DNA from: Prinia subflava
Lineage: Eukaryota > Chordata > Aves > Passeriformes > Cisticolidae
DNA: 64,000 bases
Assembly: GCF_021018805.1 (NCBI RefSeq)
Contig: NC_086266.1
Span: forward strand, 5,456,001-5,520,000
Reading direction: 5' to 3'
Part shown: positions 14,087 through 24,234 of the stretch, one piece after another
Position numbering within the stretch: position 1 is the first letter of the stretch
Layout of the letters: each line of letters opens with the position of its first letter
Notes under the pieces: generated by a model
The model's database searches: none
Told to the model about the DNA's origin: nothing
What the model saw: only the letters and a program-made list of their open reading frames with translations
Position numbers and translations under genes: made by a program

Positions 14087-15620
14087 GACTGTGAACTCTT
14101 AATTTCCTCTCATTATCACCCTCCATCCCTCCCTCCCCAAACCACCAGCTGCAGCTGAGCTTAAACAGTTTCTTTCACCACCTGCCTGGAAGAAAATGAC
14201 ATTTTCCATGCAACAGTTTAAATGCCAGGGGATTGTTTTAGCTTTGGAAGGAGGTTTCCCTGAGTGGCCACCCTGTTCCAAGCAAAGGAAGAGACACATC
14301 ACTTCAGGGGAATACACAAATTACACTGAAGAGGGTTTGGACAAAGGCTGCAGCCCAGATCCTGGTGACAACAATGCACCAGGCTCTCCTTCCACACCGT
14401 GCTTGGCCAAACAGCTGCACTGACTCCAATGTCCCCTTGGAGAACATTTAGGGGGCTGCAGAATCCAAGGCTCCAACACCAGAGCATTGGCTGGATCCAG
14501 ATGCCAAACTCTGAGCGTTGCCTTTCATGGGATGCCTGTGGATCCAGGCTGACTTTCACTTGGAAGGAAAATCAGCTCTGTACAGACTTTGTTGATTTTT
14601 CACAGCGTCTCCAAACTGGGACTCTTTCTTCAGGAGCCCAGGGCTTCCTAGCTGGAAACATCCCCCTACAACCCCAGCCCAGACTCACTTGTATCCAGAG
14701 GGGATCACAATTCCTGTTTGGTTTCCAGAGGAGCCACAAGCACTCAGAATCACAGCTCCAAACAAGCATGTTGATATCCTGCTCTGAATGAATATCTCGG
14801 CTCCCAGAGTGTTTTGACTAATATAGTACACATTGACCCAAATTTTGGGAGCAGAGAGGTTCATTGATTCTGACTAGGTAGAATGCAGCACGCTTGTGCA
14901 TTTGAAACTAATTAGAAATTGCTCCCATCAGAGTTGCTTCTGTCCCTCTCCATGACCTTTCCCAGCACAAAAGTTCCCTTACTGGACCAGCCCTGAGAGC
15001 CACTGGAGTTTTGCTCACAGGGAAAGAAGAGAAGGATCCCTTCTCTCCAAGGCTGGGTTTTGGGGAACAAAACAGCATTAGCACATTCTGCTTGTGTTTA
15101 ACTCCCATTATTTTGTAGAGTGCTTCATGAAACCTTTATTATTTTTTTTTTCCTAAAAGTATTTTCCGCCACTGAATCCCCGCTCCATTTTCTTCAGGCA
15201 ATAAATGAATTTTGTTTACAAAGTACTTCAACAGGGCTTGAAATTTCATTTGTGGAAAATGGGCCTCAGACATCCCAGGCATTTGAAACCACGCTGAAAT
15301 ATGGCAATTTCAGGCACTTACCTGTCTCCTTCCCGCAAGCCTCCAAATCAAAAGTTTCCATGACGACGAAGCCCACTCAGCCCGGCAGCATGGATTGGTT
15401 TTAGTGACGTCATTATTAGCCAGGACCCGAAAAAATTACGCAAATGAGGCCCCCAGACAGCAGGGCTGCAAAAAGCCCAAACAAGCAGCACAACAATTGC
15501 TCTCTAAACTGAGCGAGGGAAGGGAAACGTCACCCAAGTCCCCATTGACCTCCTCTCTGTATCCCTTGGAGAAACCTGCCCTGGGACAGGCAGACTTGAT
15601 TTCCACCCTGAATTTCCCAC
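14087..15620. other. Gene-free, mostly unique sequence
   Basis: No coding potential or repeat is recognised in 14087-15100. From about 14800 the base composition becomes AT-richer and non-repetitive, with A/T-rich cores. The segment 15120-15480 carries the CRE-containing candidate regulatory element described separately. Confidence 0.4.
15380..15450. promoter_or_regulatory. Candidate regulatory element with palindromic CRE
   Basis: A perfect palindromic cAMP-response element TGACGTCA lies at 15405-15412. An ATTGG (inverted CCAAT) lies 11 bp before it and an octamer-like ACGCAAATGAG about 25 bp after it. The surrounding 500 bp is non-repetitive. The site lies about 14.6 kb beyond the GABRA3 stop, so it would be a distal element if active. 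Function is inferred from motif clustering only. Confidence 0.35.
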
Positions 15621-16418
15621 TGTAATGAATGAGCATGGCTGGTGCTGAATTGTAACAATATATATACTCAATATCACTTAATATCAATAGGTTAGTATTG
15701 TAACTTTATATTTAATCAATATTAGCAGAATTAGTAAAACGAACTTCAGATAAAGGGGTAGTGTTAGAAGAGCCTCCCTTGCCCTTTTTCCTTGGCAAAA
15801 TACCATGAGAAAACAGGACATGAGACCAAGGACAGTTAGGGAGTAACTTCCTTGAAGATGCTAAAAAGAGATTGAGACGAGTCCAGGAAAACTAAGATAA
15901 GGCATGATGTTACTTTTTGGCTATCTCTAATAGAAATTAACTATTTAGTTGTATAACACTAGCTTGGCACATATGTGTAACTTGCAAAGTCAAACAAAGG
16001 ACATACAAGGAAGAGGAGTAGCCTTCATCCCAGCGACCACCAAAAGGAGTCGAAGACCCTCAAATAACAACTGGGCATGCGTGATGAAGAAGGTGATGCA
16101 GACTTCAAGAATCAAAACTAGGAGGAGACAATCAAAGATGGGAGGAGATGGGGTGTTAGCTACAGTATAAAAGTATAGATAAAATAGGCTTTGATTGGTA
16201 CATGGGGTAGGGTCCTGAACCCTGCACATGAACCCTGGCCCAGCCAGACTTTTGCTCATGCTTTATTGATACCGGGTCCATTCACTGTTAAATTACTTTT
16301 ATAAAGAATGCAATACATTTTTATCTGAATGTATCCTTTTATTTAATTATATTCATCTCAATTAAAATTTGCTGCTAAATTTCAACTTGGATGTTTTTGG
16401 GACTTTTCATTTATAACA
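15621..16418 (+). mobile_element. Solo LTR of an endogenous retrovirus (about 798 bp)
   Basis: The segment starts TGTAATGAATGAGC and ends TTATAACA, the TG...CA termini of an LTR. It is flanked by a perfect 4-bp direct repeat CCAC (15617-15620 and 16419-16422). It contains a TATA box TATAAAAG at 16166-16173 and a TTTATAAAG stretch further on, as expected for a plus-oriented LTR. No retroviral coding sequence adjoins it, so it is a recombined solo LTR. A 4-bp duplication fits ERV1-type integrases. Confidence 0.7.
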
Positions 16419-16665
16419 CCACCCAGTTTCCTGCTCATCCCAGCAGACAGGCACTGCCCAGGATAGGAGCTCTCCTGGAGAAGGGCAGGTTCACCTGGAG
16501 AGGAGCAGGAGTTGCTGCAGTGGCTCAGCTCATTTGCTGGAACATGCCCGTAAATTCTTTGTCTTGTGTGATGCTTTATTTTCATATCAACAGTTCCCAG
16601 TGGGTTGCTGACCCCAGCAGGCTCGCAGGAGGTTGGTTTGCCTGCAACCCAAAAGGGAGAGGAGA

Positions 16666-16971
16666 TGTCCCAGATGACACAAAAGGAACCACGCAAGGAC
16701 ACGCTGGTGAGTGAAGCGTGAGTGAAGGAAAAGGGACGAGTTTATTTACAAAACTCAATTTTATACATTTCCTATGGGGCCTGTGGATTGGAGGATGGAA
16801 TTCTAGTTCTCAAGCCACATTGGTCCTCCCACCTAGAAATATGTACACAATGAAAGAGTTAGCAAAATGTGGCCAGTGTTTATAGTAGAAAGTGTGACAA
16901 AGTAGAATTTCTGACTCCAATATGAAGAACATTACAGAAGGCTTAGAAAAGTCTTCAAAACCAGGGTGACA
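16666..16971 (-). mobile_element. Solo LTR, ERVK-like family A, inverted copy
   Basis: Reverse complement of the LTR at 47417-47743. It reads from GTGACA (right end, 16971) through CAGGGTGGTTTTGAAGAC-like sequence to the TGTCCC left end. The alignment to the plus-strand copy runs over the whole length with scattered differences and a few indels (306 versus 327 bp). The flanks AGGAGA and GGGAGT agree at 4 of 6 positions, consistent with a decayed 6-bp target duplication. No internal viral genes adjoin it. Confidence 0.8.
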
Positions 16972-17056
16972 GGGAGTGGCTGCTGAGGGTGGATTGCACC
17001 TTCTGGCCACCCTGTGCTCCCCGTGTGGTACAATCTTAATGCAACGCCAGCGTGTG

Positions 17057-17122
17057 ATGAAGATGCACAAGCTCTGAGGCCTGCAGCCACATGAAGATGC
17101 ATCAAGCTCTGAGGCCTGCAGC
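17057..17122. repeat. 34-bp tandem duplication
   Basis: Two adjacent copies of a unit starting ATGAAGATGCACAAGCTCTG and ending CCTGCAGCCAC, with one small difference. It lies between the inverted LTR and the second repeat family. Confidence 0.85.
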
Positions 17123-17480
17123 TTCTCAGAAATGGCTTATAATGTTTAATATTAATAATATTTGCCAGACGGCTCTTCAGGTGTGTTTTGTAAAGCAAAG
17201 GTTTTAATAAAAGAGAAAATAATAAAGGATACAAAAATTGAAAGAACAAAACCCATGCAGAGGTGCAGAGGAGCTCCTGACTCCTGGCTAACACACCCCA
17301 AGAAGCACCCAACACCTCTGAGCTCGTTCCTAAGCATACAACAATCATAATCAGGGATAATTTGGCTTGCTGGCCAGTAGAAACTGGCTGCATTTCTGAG
17401 GAGCAGCTGGAAGGTCCAACAGGCGCTCCTGTCCCGGCACAGTGTGAATATCACAGAAGATTCCAGTCAATTTTCCTTTT
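17100..17480 (-). mobile_element. Interspersed repeat family B, minus copy (LTR-like)
   Basis: The reverse complement matches the segment around 46600-46975. Shared words include GGGTGCTTCTTGGGGTGTGT / GGTGCTTTTTGGGGTGTCTT, TTAGCCAGG, CTCTGCA, and AACCTTTGCTTTACAAAACA / AACCTTCTGCTTTTCAAAGC, then CACACCT and TAAGCCATTTCTGAGAAG. The copies are old and diverged. The layout (TTTATTAAAACCTT near the end) suggests an LTR, but termini are not resolved. Confidence 0.55.
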
Positions 17481-17716
17481 GAGTTCAGAAGTAAATCAAA
17501 ACTCTTTTCCTTATATAGATTCATTGCTTGAGTGTGGGAATGATTTGCTCTGGAGCATCCTTACCCCAAGCAGGGGACTCTGCACATCTCTGCTCCTTAC
17601 CTGGGACATCCGTGATGACAAACCCCACCTCAGGGCTTTTTCACTTATAAATCAACCTCTACATCTCTGGGACAGGGAGAGGTGCTTGGAGATGCTTCCC
17701 TTTATATCACTGACAT

Positions 17717-17770
17717 CCCTGGAAGTGTCCAAGGCTGGGCTGGATGGAGCTCTGAGCAACTTGCTGCAGT
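17717..17770 (+). mobile_element. CR1 fragment, 5' half of an interrupted copy
   Basis: CCCTGGAAGTGTCCAAGGCT, GGGCTGGATGGAGCTCTGAG and CAACTTG are plus-strand CR1 words that normally run directly into GGTCTAGTGGAAGGTGTCCC. The expected continuation is found only at about 18131, so an insertion of about 360 bp appears to split the element. Confidence 0.7.
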
Positions 17771-18130
17771 GTGTGGCATTGTGTTTGAACAGTGTGCTCC
17801 AGCCAAACCGTCTTTAATCATTCTTATCAGAACCCTCTGAAATTCATCAAAGTTACTAAGACATGAACTGTTCTAAAATAAGAAATAAGAGGCTGAGAAA
17901 CGGAATACCAAGACTGCAAGAACTAAATAAAGGAGGTCCAAGAAGCACTGGGCTGTAACCAAATGTATTTCCTGCAAGGTGCAAGCTGAAGGTGTGGACA
18001 AGACAGAGGCACCAAACAAGTGATGCGTGGTCGTGTGAACAGCAGTTTTAGAATATATAAATATAACTTAATGCAAACAATAAATTCTGCTTAATCATAT
18101 TGGTTAGCTGTCCAGAAGTCCTGAGCTCCC
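17771..18130. mobile_element. Unidentified insertion within a CR1 copy
   Basis: This ~360-bp AT-rich segment separates two adjoining parts of one CR1 in the same orientation. It contains ACTAAATAAAGGAGGTCCAA and TATATAAATATAAC stretches. I could not assign it to a family or see clear terminal repeats. Confidence 0.4.
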
Positions 18131-18222
18131 ACAGCAGGGGAAGGTGCTCCTGCCGATGGTGGGGGCTGGAATGAGGTGAGCCCTGAAGTCCCTTCCACCC
18201 CAGAGCTTTCTGTGATTCTGTG
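18131..18222 (+). mobile_element. CR1 3' end, second half of the interrupted copy
   Basis: GGGGAAGGTGCTCCTGCC, GAAGTCCCTTCCACCCCAGA and TTCTGTGATTCTGTGA give the CR1 3' end with its ATTCTGTG-type terminal repeats on the plus strand. Confidence 0.85.
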
Positions 18223-21200
18223 AGCCCAACCCTCTCCCCACCATGAGGGTGTGAGTGAGGTTCCCCAGCCCCAGCTGAGGGACTGTTCACACTTGACAAC
18301 CACTGTGCTCTGGCAGCAGCTGCTCTCCAGAGGAGGGAGGGGGAGGCACTCAGCAGTGAGTGGTTATAGATGGTTATTCAAGCATAATAAATCCTCCTTA
18401 TCAATCCTGTCTCACCACCCCTCCTGATTTATGCTGGGTGTAAGAAGGCAGTAAGAAGGCAAAGGCTAGTTTTACAGGCAAACTGGGGATTACAGTCAGC
18501 CATAGATATTGAAAATATCACTGTAGCAAAGAGAAATCATAAGAGGAGCCTGAGCAGCTTCCTATGGATGCTGGCAGATGGGCTGGTGAGTTATGGTCAT
18601 TTCCAGCACAGGCCTGGGCTGATGTATGGCTGAGCTGGGGTCAGACCGTAGACTTATTGCTCCCAGGCTTCTTATGCTGAGAAAGTTGTGTGTTGACTTC
18701 AGAGGAGTTTTCTATATTATACTGATTTCTGTATCTTTTTAAAAATCCAGATCACTGCCTGGTTTGTTGTTTTCTGGTTGGGTTCTTTTGTTGTTGTTGT
18801 TTTGTTTTTGTTTTTTGGATAAGCTCAGCAATACTATTTTGTCTCCTGTTCCTCACCAAATCCCAAGGGGCACCTTTCTCCTTCCAAGCAAGTTGCCACT
18901 TTGCTGGGAGCTGGAATCCTTTACCTTCTGATTGCCTCATGAACAGACTTACCCTAGACCAATTCTCAGCTGTGAGCCTGGAGTTTACAGCACCACATCC
19001 CAAGGAGAGTTTATAGACTGGAAAGCTTGGCTTCCTTTCCCCAGCTGTGCTGTCTGTGTAATAAACAAAATGCTGCTTTTTCCTACCAGCCTGTCCTCCC
19101 TGACGTCCTTGGACTGTCCCTGCTGCAGTCCTGCTGCTCTCAAAGCACTGCTGCTCTCCCTCCACTGCTCTTTATGGGGCATCCCAAAGTGCTTTCATAA
19201 AGTTCCTAATGCTCAGCCAGCTCCTGCACCTCTTCCCTTTGGAAGTAAATCCCCCGGGGGCTGTTTTTGGGAGAGGTTTTCTCTCTGCCTGCCAGATGTG
19301 GTGGTGATGGGGGTGGCACAGGGTCCCTGCTGGTCCCAGGCTGGCTGAGTACCCTGTGCCACCTGAGTGTCCTGTCAGCCAAATCCCCACTGCAGGACAC
19401 CCTCTGGAGCCCTGGGGCAGGGGTGGGGGAGCCCTGAACCCCACCTGGGCTCTTCCCCTGCAGCAGGGACCACAGCAGCACCAGCACGGGGTAACACCAG
19501 CTTTGCTGGAAATGCTGCAGAGCTGCCCAAGGAGGAGACCTAAGGGACTTCCCACTGTTTACTGGGGGTTCATCTTCCAATTACAGCTTCAGGTAATGAA
19601 GCCATTTACCCCAAATTTGCTCCCCCCCAACTCACTTTTGTTTACATCTCAAGGTGTCCTTGATTGCCAGGCCTGGAGAGGAATTGTTGTGTCTGCCCAA
19701 AATGGGGAAGCAGCAGCTGACACTGAGGATGGAGTTTAGAGTTATACACTAAAGAACTGCAGGATATCAAATATGTGAGGAATATAAAAGCTAAAATCCA
19801 AAGGCATCACGGATGTGTGAGGGCTGGCTTTGGGGAACTCGCCCCACATCACCAGGAGTTGGTTTGCAGAAGAGGTTTCTGAAAGAGCAATGCTTTGAAG
19901 GAAGAAGAAAACCTCTCTGTCTCGGAGGGGATCCTTTCCTTCTCGGGACTGTGGGGCTGAGCCATCCCCACTGGCCACGTTAGAGCCTGGAACAGGGGAG
20001 GAATTATCTGCTCCCCAATTCCTGGCACCTCAGGAGCCACACGTCAGCAGTTCTGCCCTGCCCTCACCCTGAGCACTTCTGTGTTATGAGCACCTAATAA
20101 TAAAACCCAGCTATTGCATTCCTGAGACACCTGTCAGGCTGAGCACTAAGTGCTGAAGTAATAAATACTTGTTCAGTTCTGCCTCTTCTCTGCCAATTCT
20201 CCCAGCTCTGTCTGTTTTCATTACTATTTCTTTTCTGTGGACACTGCAATTACACTCTGTTCCTCTTCAGGGTCCTTGTTCTAGGTTCAAATAGAGAGAA
20301 GTGATAATGCAAGGAAGCATTTCACATCGTTGTTTATTTTTGTCTTCTGAGTCAGGAGGATCTTTTCAGGCTGGGACCAACCCTGTGCAGTCTTGATTAG
20401 GGAAGGGCTCAGGCAGGGGGGGCTGGCGGAGTGGTGGGGAAAGGGGTGAAAACTGCAGGTTTGAGTTTTTATGGTTTCAAACAGTGGTGGGCTGCTCTTG
20501 CCGAGGCCACAAGCCCTGCCCCTTCCTCAGGAAGACATAAGTATGCAGCCTGTACTGCTCAGACCCATGATTACTCTCCATCTGCCACAGCAGCTGCGAG
20601 CCCCGGCTCTCCCAAGCCTCCTCTGTCATCCGAATCTCGGAGGAAGAGGGAGGATTCAGCTGAATGCAGCAAATTCAAACGCCTAACTTTTTTTTTCCCC
20701 CTTTTTTTTTGTCCAAGGTTGCAATATGTTTGGAGATATTGTCCCTCCAGCAAGTCCCTGGTGCTGCATACAGATGGTGCTCAGGGAATCCAGGGGAAGG
20801 CGGAGGGCGTTTTGTTCCCTCTCCAGGCGTGGAAAGCAACTGATGCTGTCACTGAAGTTATTTTCTTCTCCTGCTACTTCCCAGAGGTAGCTGGGGGGAG
20901 GGAGAAGTCCTCATTGAATATGTTGGATTTGGGTAAATCATCAACATTTTCACTAAAGATGCAGAAAAGGGTCCAGGGAAGCACTGAAAGTTTCAAGCTT
21001 GATGCAATAGGATGAACCTCAGCATTTCTTGCAGGAGATTCGTCCTCTGCTCTTGCATTTGGAGAGATTTACTTAATTTCAGATCTTTCTATAACAGGAG
21101 AAAAATCCTTCTTTCCATTAGTTGCTAAATGTAACATCTCCTGGCTGCAAGGAGGTGCAGTGGAGTGTCCAAGTGAAGCCCCCACACCTCGAAGTTCCCT

Positions 21201-21337
21201 TTCAGCAGACCAGACACTGAGCGTGTCACACTGCCTGGGGACATGGCATGTGCCATGAGATACAGCTTGTGCAAATCTGATATCCACAGGGGAGCCACAA
21301 TCAAACCTCCCTGCGGGAAAGGGGTCTGAACCATGGG
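18223..21337. other. Gene-free, largely unique sequence
   Basis: No coding exon is recognised. A GTT/GTTTT-rich tract lies at 18770-18817. Short poly(T) runs lie near 20690-20710. The AT-rich interval at 20080-20340 is non-repetitive. Confidence 0.45.
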
Positions 21338-21590
21338 CAGTTTGGGTTGGAAGGGACTTTAAAGCCATCCAGGGCCACCCCCTGCCATGGCAGGGACACC
21401 TCCCACTGTCCCAGGCTGCTCCAAGCCCTGTCCAGCCTGGCCTTGGGCACTGCCAGGGATCCAGGGGCAGCCAGAGCTGCTCTGGGAAACCTCTGCCAGG
21501 GCCTGCACACCCTCCCAGGGAAGAATCCCTTCCCAATATCCCATCTAACCCTGCCCTTATGTCCTGGCCAAGTCTCTTCTTCTTGTCCCT
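21338..21590 (-). mobile_element. CR1 LINE fragment
   Basis: TTTGGGTTGGAAGGGACTTT, AAAGCCATCCAGGGCCACCC, CCTGCCATGGCAGGGACACC and CCAGGCTGCTCCAAGCCCTG are the reverse-complement CR1 body, continuing to TCTTCTTCTTGTCCCT. About 250 bp; lacks the terminal CACAGAAT repeats. Confidence 0.9.
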
Positions 21591-23359
21591 AGAGAAGGAG
21601 GAAGTTTGATTCACATTGCAGACAGAGAAATGCCCCAAAGCTCCCTGGAGCAGCAGTGTCTGAGCATGGGTCACCCACTGTGAGGGCAAAGCACCCCTCA
21701 GACTCCTCTCCCACCACTCACATCACCACCCCCCTTCTCTGAGCTGCTCCCCAAACTCCCCAGCCAACCTGACTGAGCAAACCTTGTGGCCTCCCCTGTC
21801 ACTGGAAGGCAAAGTGCTCTAAACGTGACACAGTGAAAGCCAGAAAATATTCTCCAGCTCTTTTACTTTCCCCCAGAATATTCTTTTTTAATGGGTGGTT
21901 TGTTTACTTGTCAGAGGGACAAACTCCCCAAAGAGGCAGGTAGTCCAAAGCCCAGAGGATTTGGCTTTGAGGAAAGACCTAGGAAAAATAACCGATGACA
22001 AAAGATTTTTTAAAATATGAATTTTTATTTGTTTTGATTGGAGTTCGAGAGAGTGGGTAGAGTGGAAAAGCAGAGTGATTTAATTCAGTGAAGAGGTCTA
22101 GTCCCACCGTGTGTGCTACATCAGGAGGTTAGTAGGTGTCACAAGAGTCCTCCCTCCTCCTCCACTCAGCTTGCTGATCTTACTCATGTACTTCTTTTTT
22201 CTGATGGTTTCTAATCTCTCCTCAGAACTTCACTGCAATTTTTTGAGGCATTTTTCTGTTGCTTTAACTTACTGAAAAAGCTAAAAGCTGAAAAAAATGG
22301 CAGGACTAAAAATCCTGCCAATTAGAATGGGCCTTTTTTTCCTTTTTTTCCAGCAAAGGTTGAAAAATACAATTCAAAAATACAAACAGGCATTGAACAT
22401 TGCACCAAAAAGCATTTGAAACACAGAAAAAAATCTCAGAAAGAAAGAGAGAGAGAGAGAGAGGGAGAAATACAGAGAATAAAGGTCACAGTTTCCATGA
22501 GAAATCCCTTAAGAAAGTGGCTACCAGCTAGTCAATAGTGAAAATAAAGTCAACAAAAAATTTTAAAAATGCTTTTTTTTTTTTTTTTTTTTTTCCTAGT
22601 TGTTACTTATTTACAGCTGTAATAACAGGATTGTCATGCATTAAACTGCTGCCAGCTAGATCCTTTCTCCTAGTGGTGTAAAGAGAGTGTCACAAGATGG
22701 AAAACAAAGCTGAGGATGTGCTGGGGCGCAAACAGGACCCGGGGCAGTGCCAGTGGTGGTGTTCTCTTTTCCAGGTGTGCTCTTTTCCAGGATGGGCTGC
22801 CCTGGCACGGTGCTAGTGCCACTCTGTCCCCAAAGGAGCAGCTGGTGCCCTCAGCTGCAGGTAGGACATTTGCCTGCAGCTATCCCCTAGTCAGTGTCAC
22901 TGTCATGGGACAGTGACAACCTTGGTTGAAGGGATGCTCGAGGCCACCTGGCTGCACTGGGGGGGCTGAGAAGCTCCCTGGTGGCAGCAGAGAGGAACCC
23001 TTCCACTCTAAATGCAGCCTGGCAAAGGCAGCCTGGCAGTGACTCAGGGTTCCCAGCTCTGCTCCTACTTTCTGTGGTTGCAAAAATCAAATCACTCAGC
23101 GTGTGACTGCTGGTACATTTGCTGGGTGCCTTGCAGAAAGGCAGGAGGCACCGACAGACTTTTCAGGGGAGACAGAGTGCAGCTCACAGCCAATGGTCTC
23201 ACCAAGCTGCCAGGGCCTTCAAGCAGCACTGAAGAGAAGCCAAGAGCCTTCAAAGACTGTGGGAGCAAACACGAAACCTGCCTCGAGCAGCAAGCATGGA
23301 ACCAGGCTTCCCTCTCCCGGCAGAGGGGACCGGGAAAGTTTGGTACAGGAGAGATCTGA
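21591..23359. other. Gene-free sequence with simple repeats
   Basis: Contains a (GA)n run at about 22446-22464 and a poly(T) tract at 22575-22595. The stretch 21830-22640 is AT-rich and non-repetitive. No protein-like frame is recognised. Confidence 0.45.
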
Positions 23360-23465
23360 AAGGGCAGGGAGGAACAGGAGAGGGAGAAAAAGGACAGGGA
23401 GGAAAAGGAGAGTGAGGAACAGGGCAGGGAGGAAAAGGACAGGGAGGAACAGGGCAGGGAGGAAC
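23360..23465. repeat. Homopurine minisatellite (about 15-bp unit)
   Basis: Repeats of AGGGCAGGGAGGAACAG / GGACAGGGAGGAAAAGG, roughly seven units, almost purely G and A on the plus strand. It produces an artificial Arg/Gly-rich frame. Confidence 0.85.
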
Positions 23466-23890
23466 ATGACAGAATAGCCAGAACATGTTTTGTCCTAGAG
23501 CTTCACGAGCAAAAGCATGACCCCACTCATGGTGAAGGTGAGAGGCCCAGTGCTGGGACCAACCCAAAGCCAAGACTGTGTAAAGCAGCTCAGATCCCTG
23601 TGGTGGGAGGCAGGCACAGGCCCAGGACAAGAACTGGTGACAGGGTTCATTTTCCTGGCTGGGACACCACTGCTGACTGCCACAGCCTCTCTCCAGCAGC
23701 ACAGGAGGGGACAGAGGGGCCACCAGCCTGAAAGCTGCTCCTGAGTCAGGGCAGGGGCAGGGTGGGAGCTGATGCTGGGTGCCTCTGCCAGGGGCTGCCC
23801 AGCAGGGCCCCACTGCTCACAGGCCCCCCAACACCCGTGTGTGCTGCTGCTTGTGCTGGGACAGGGACAGCAGCACAGCCCTGCTGCCAC

Positions 23891-24234
23891 CTCCCACAGT
23901 GACCACAGCTGGTGACACCTCAGCTCCCACAGTGACCACACGTGGTGACACCTCAACTCCCACAGTGACCACACGTGGTGACACCTCAGCTCCCACAGTG
24001 ACCACACGTGGTGACACCTCCCACAGTGACCACACCTGGTGACACCTCAACTCCCACAGTGACCACACCTGGTGGCACCTCAACTCCCACAGTGACCACA
24101 CCTGGTGGCACCTCAACTCCCACAGTGACCACACGTGGTGACACCTCAGCTCCCACAGTGACCACACGTGGTGACACCTCAGCTCCCACAGTGACCACCC
24201 CTGGTGGCACCTCAGCTCCCACAGTGACCACGCC
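23891..24234. repeat. 33-bp minisatellite, 10 full copies plus one partial
   Basis: The unit begins CTCCCACAGTGACCACACGT and ends GGTGACACCTCAG. Ten full copies and one partial are visible. Copy 4 lacks about 5 bp. Copies vary at the core: ACACGTGG, ACACCTGG, ACCCCTGG or ACAGCTGG. Because 33 is a multiple of three, the array reads as an 11-residue Thr-rich repeat (TVTTRGDTSAP) on the plus strand and as VVTVGAEVSPR on the minus strand. Copy 4 breaks both frames, and I see no gene structure around it. Confidence 0.93.
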
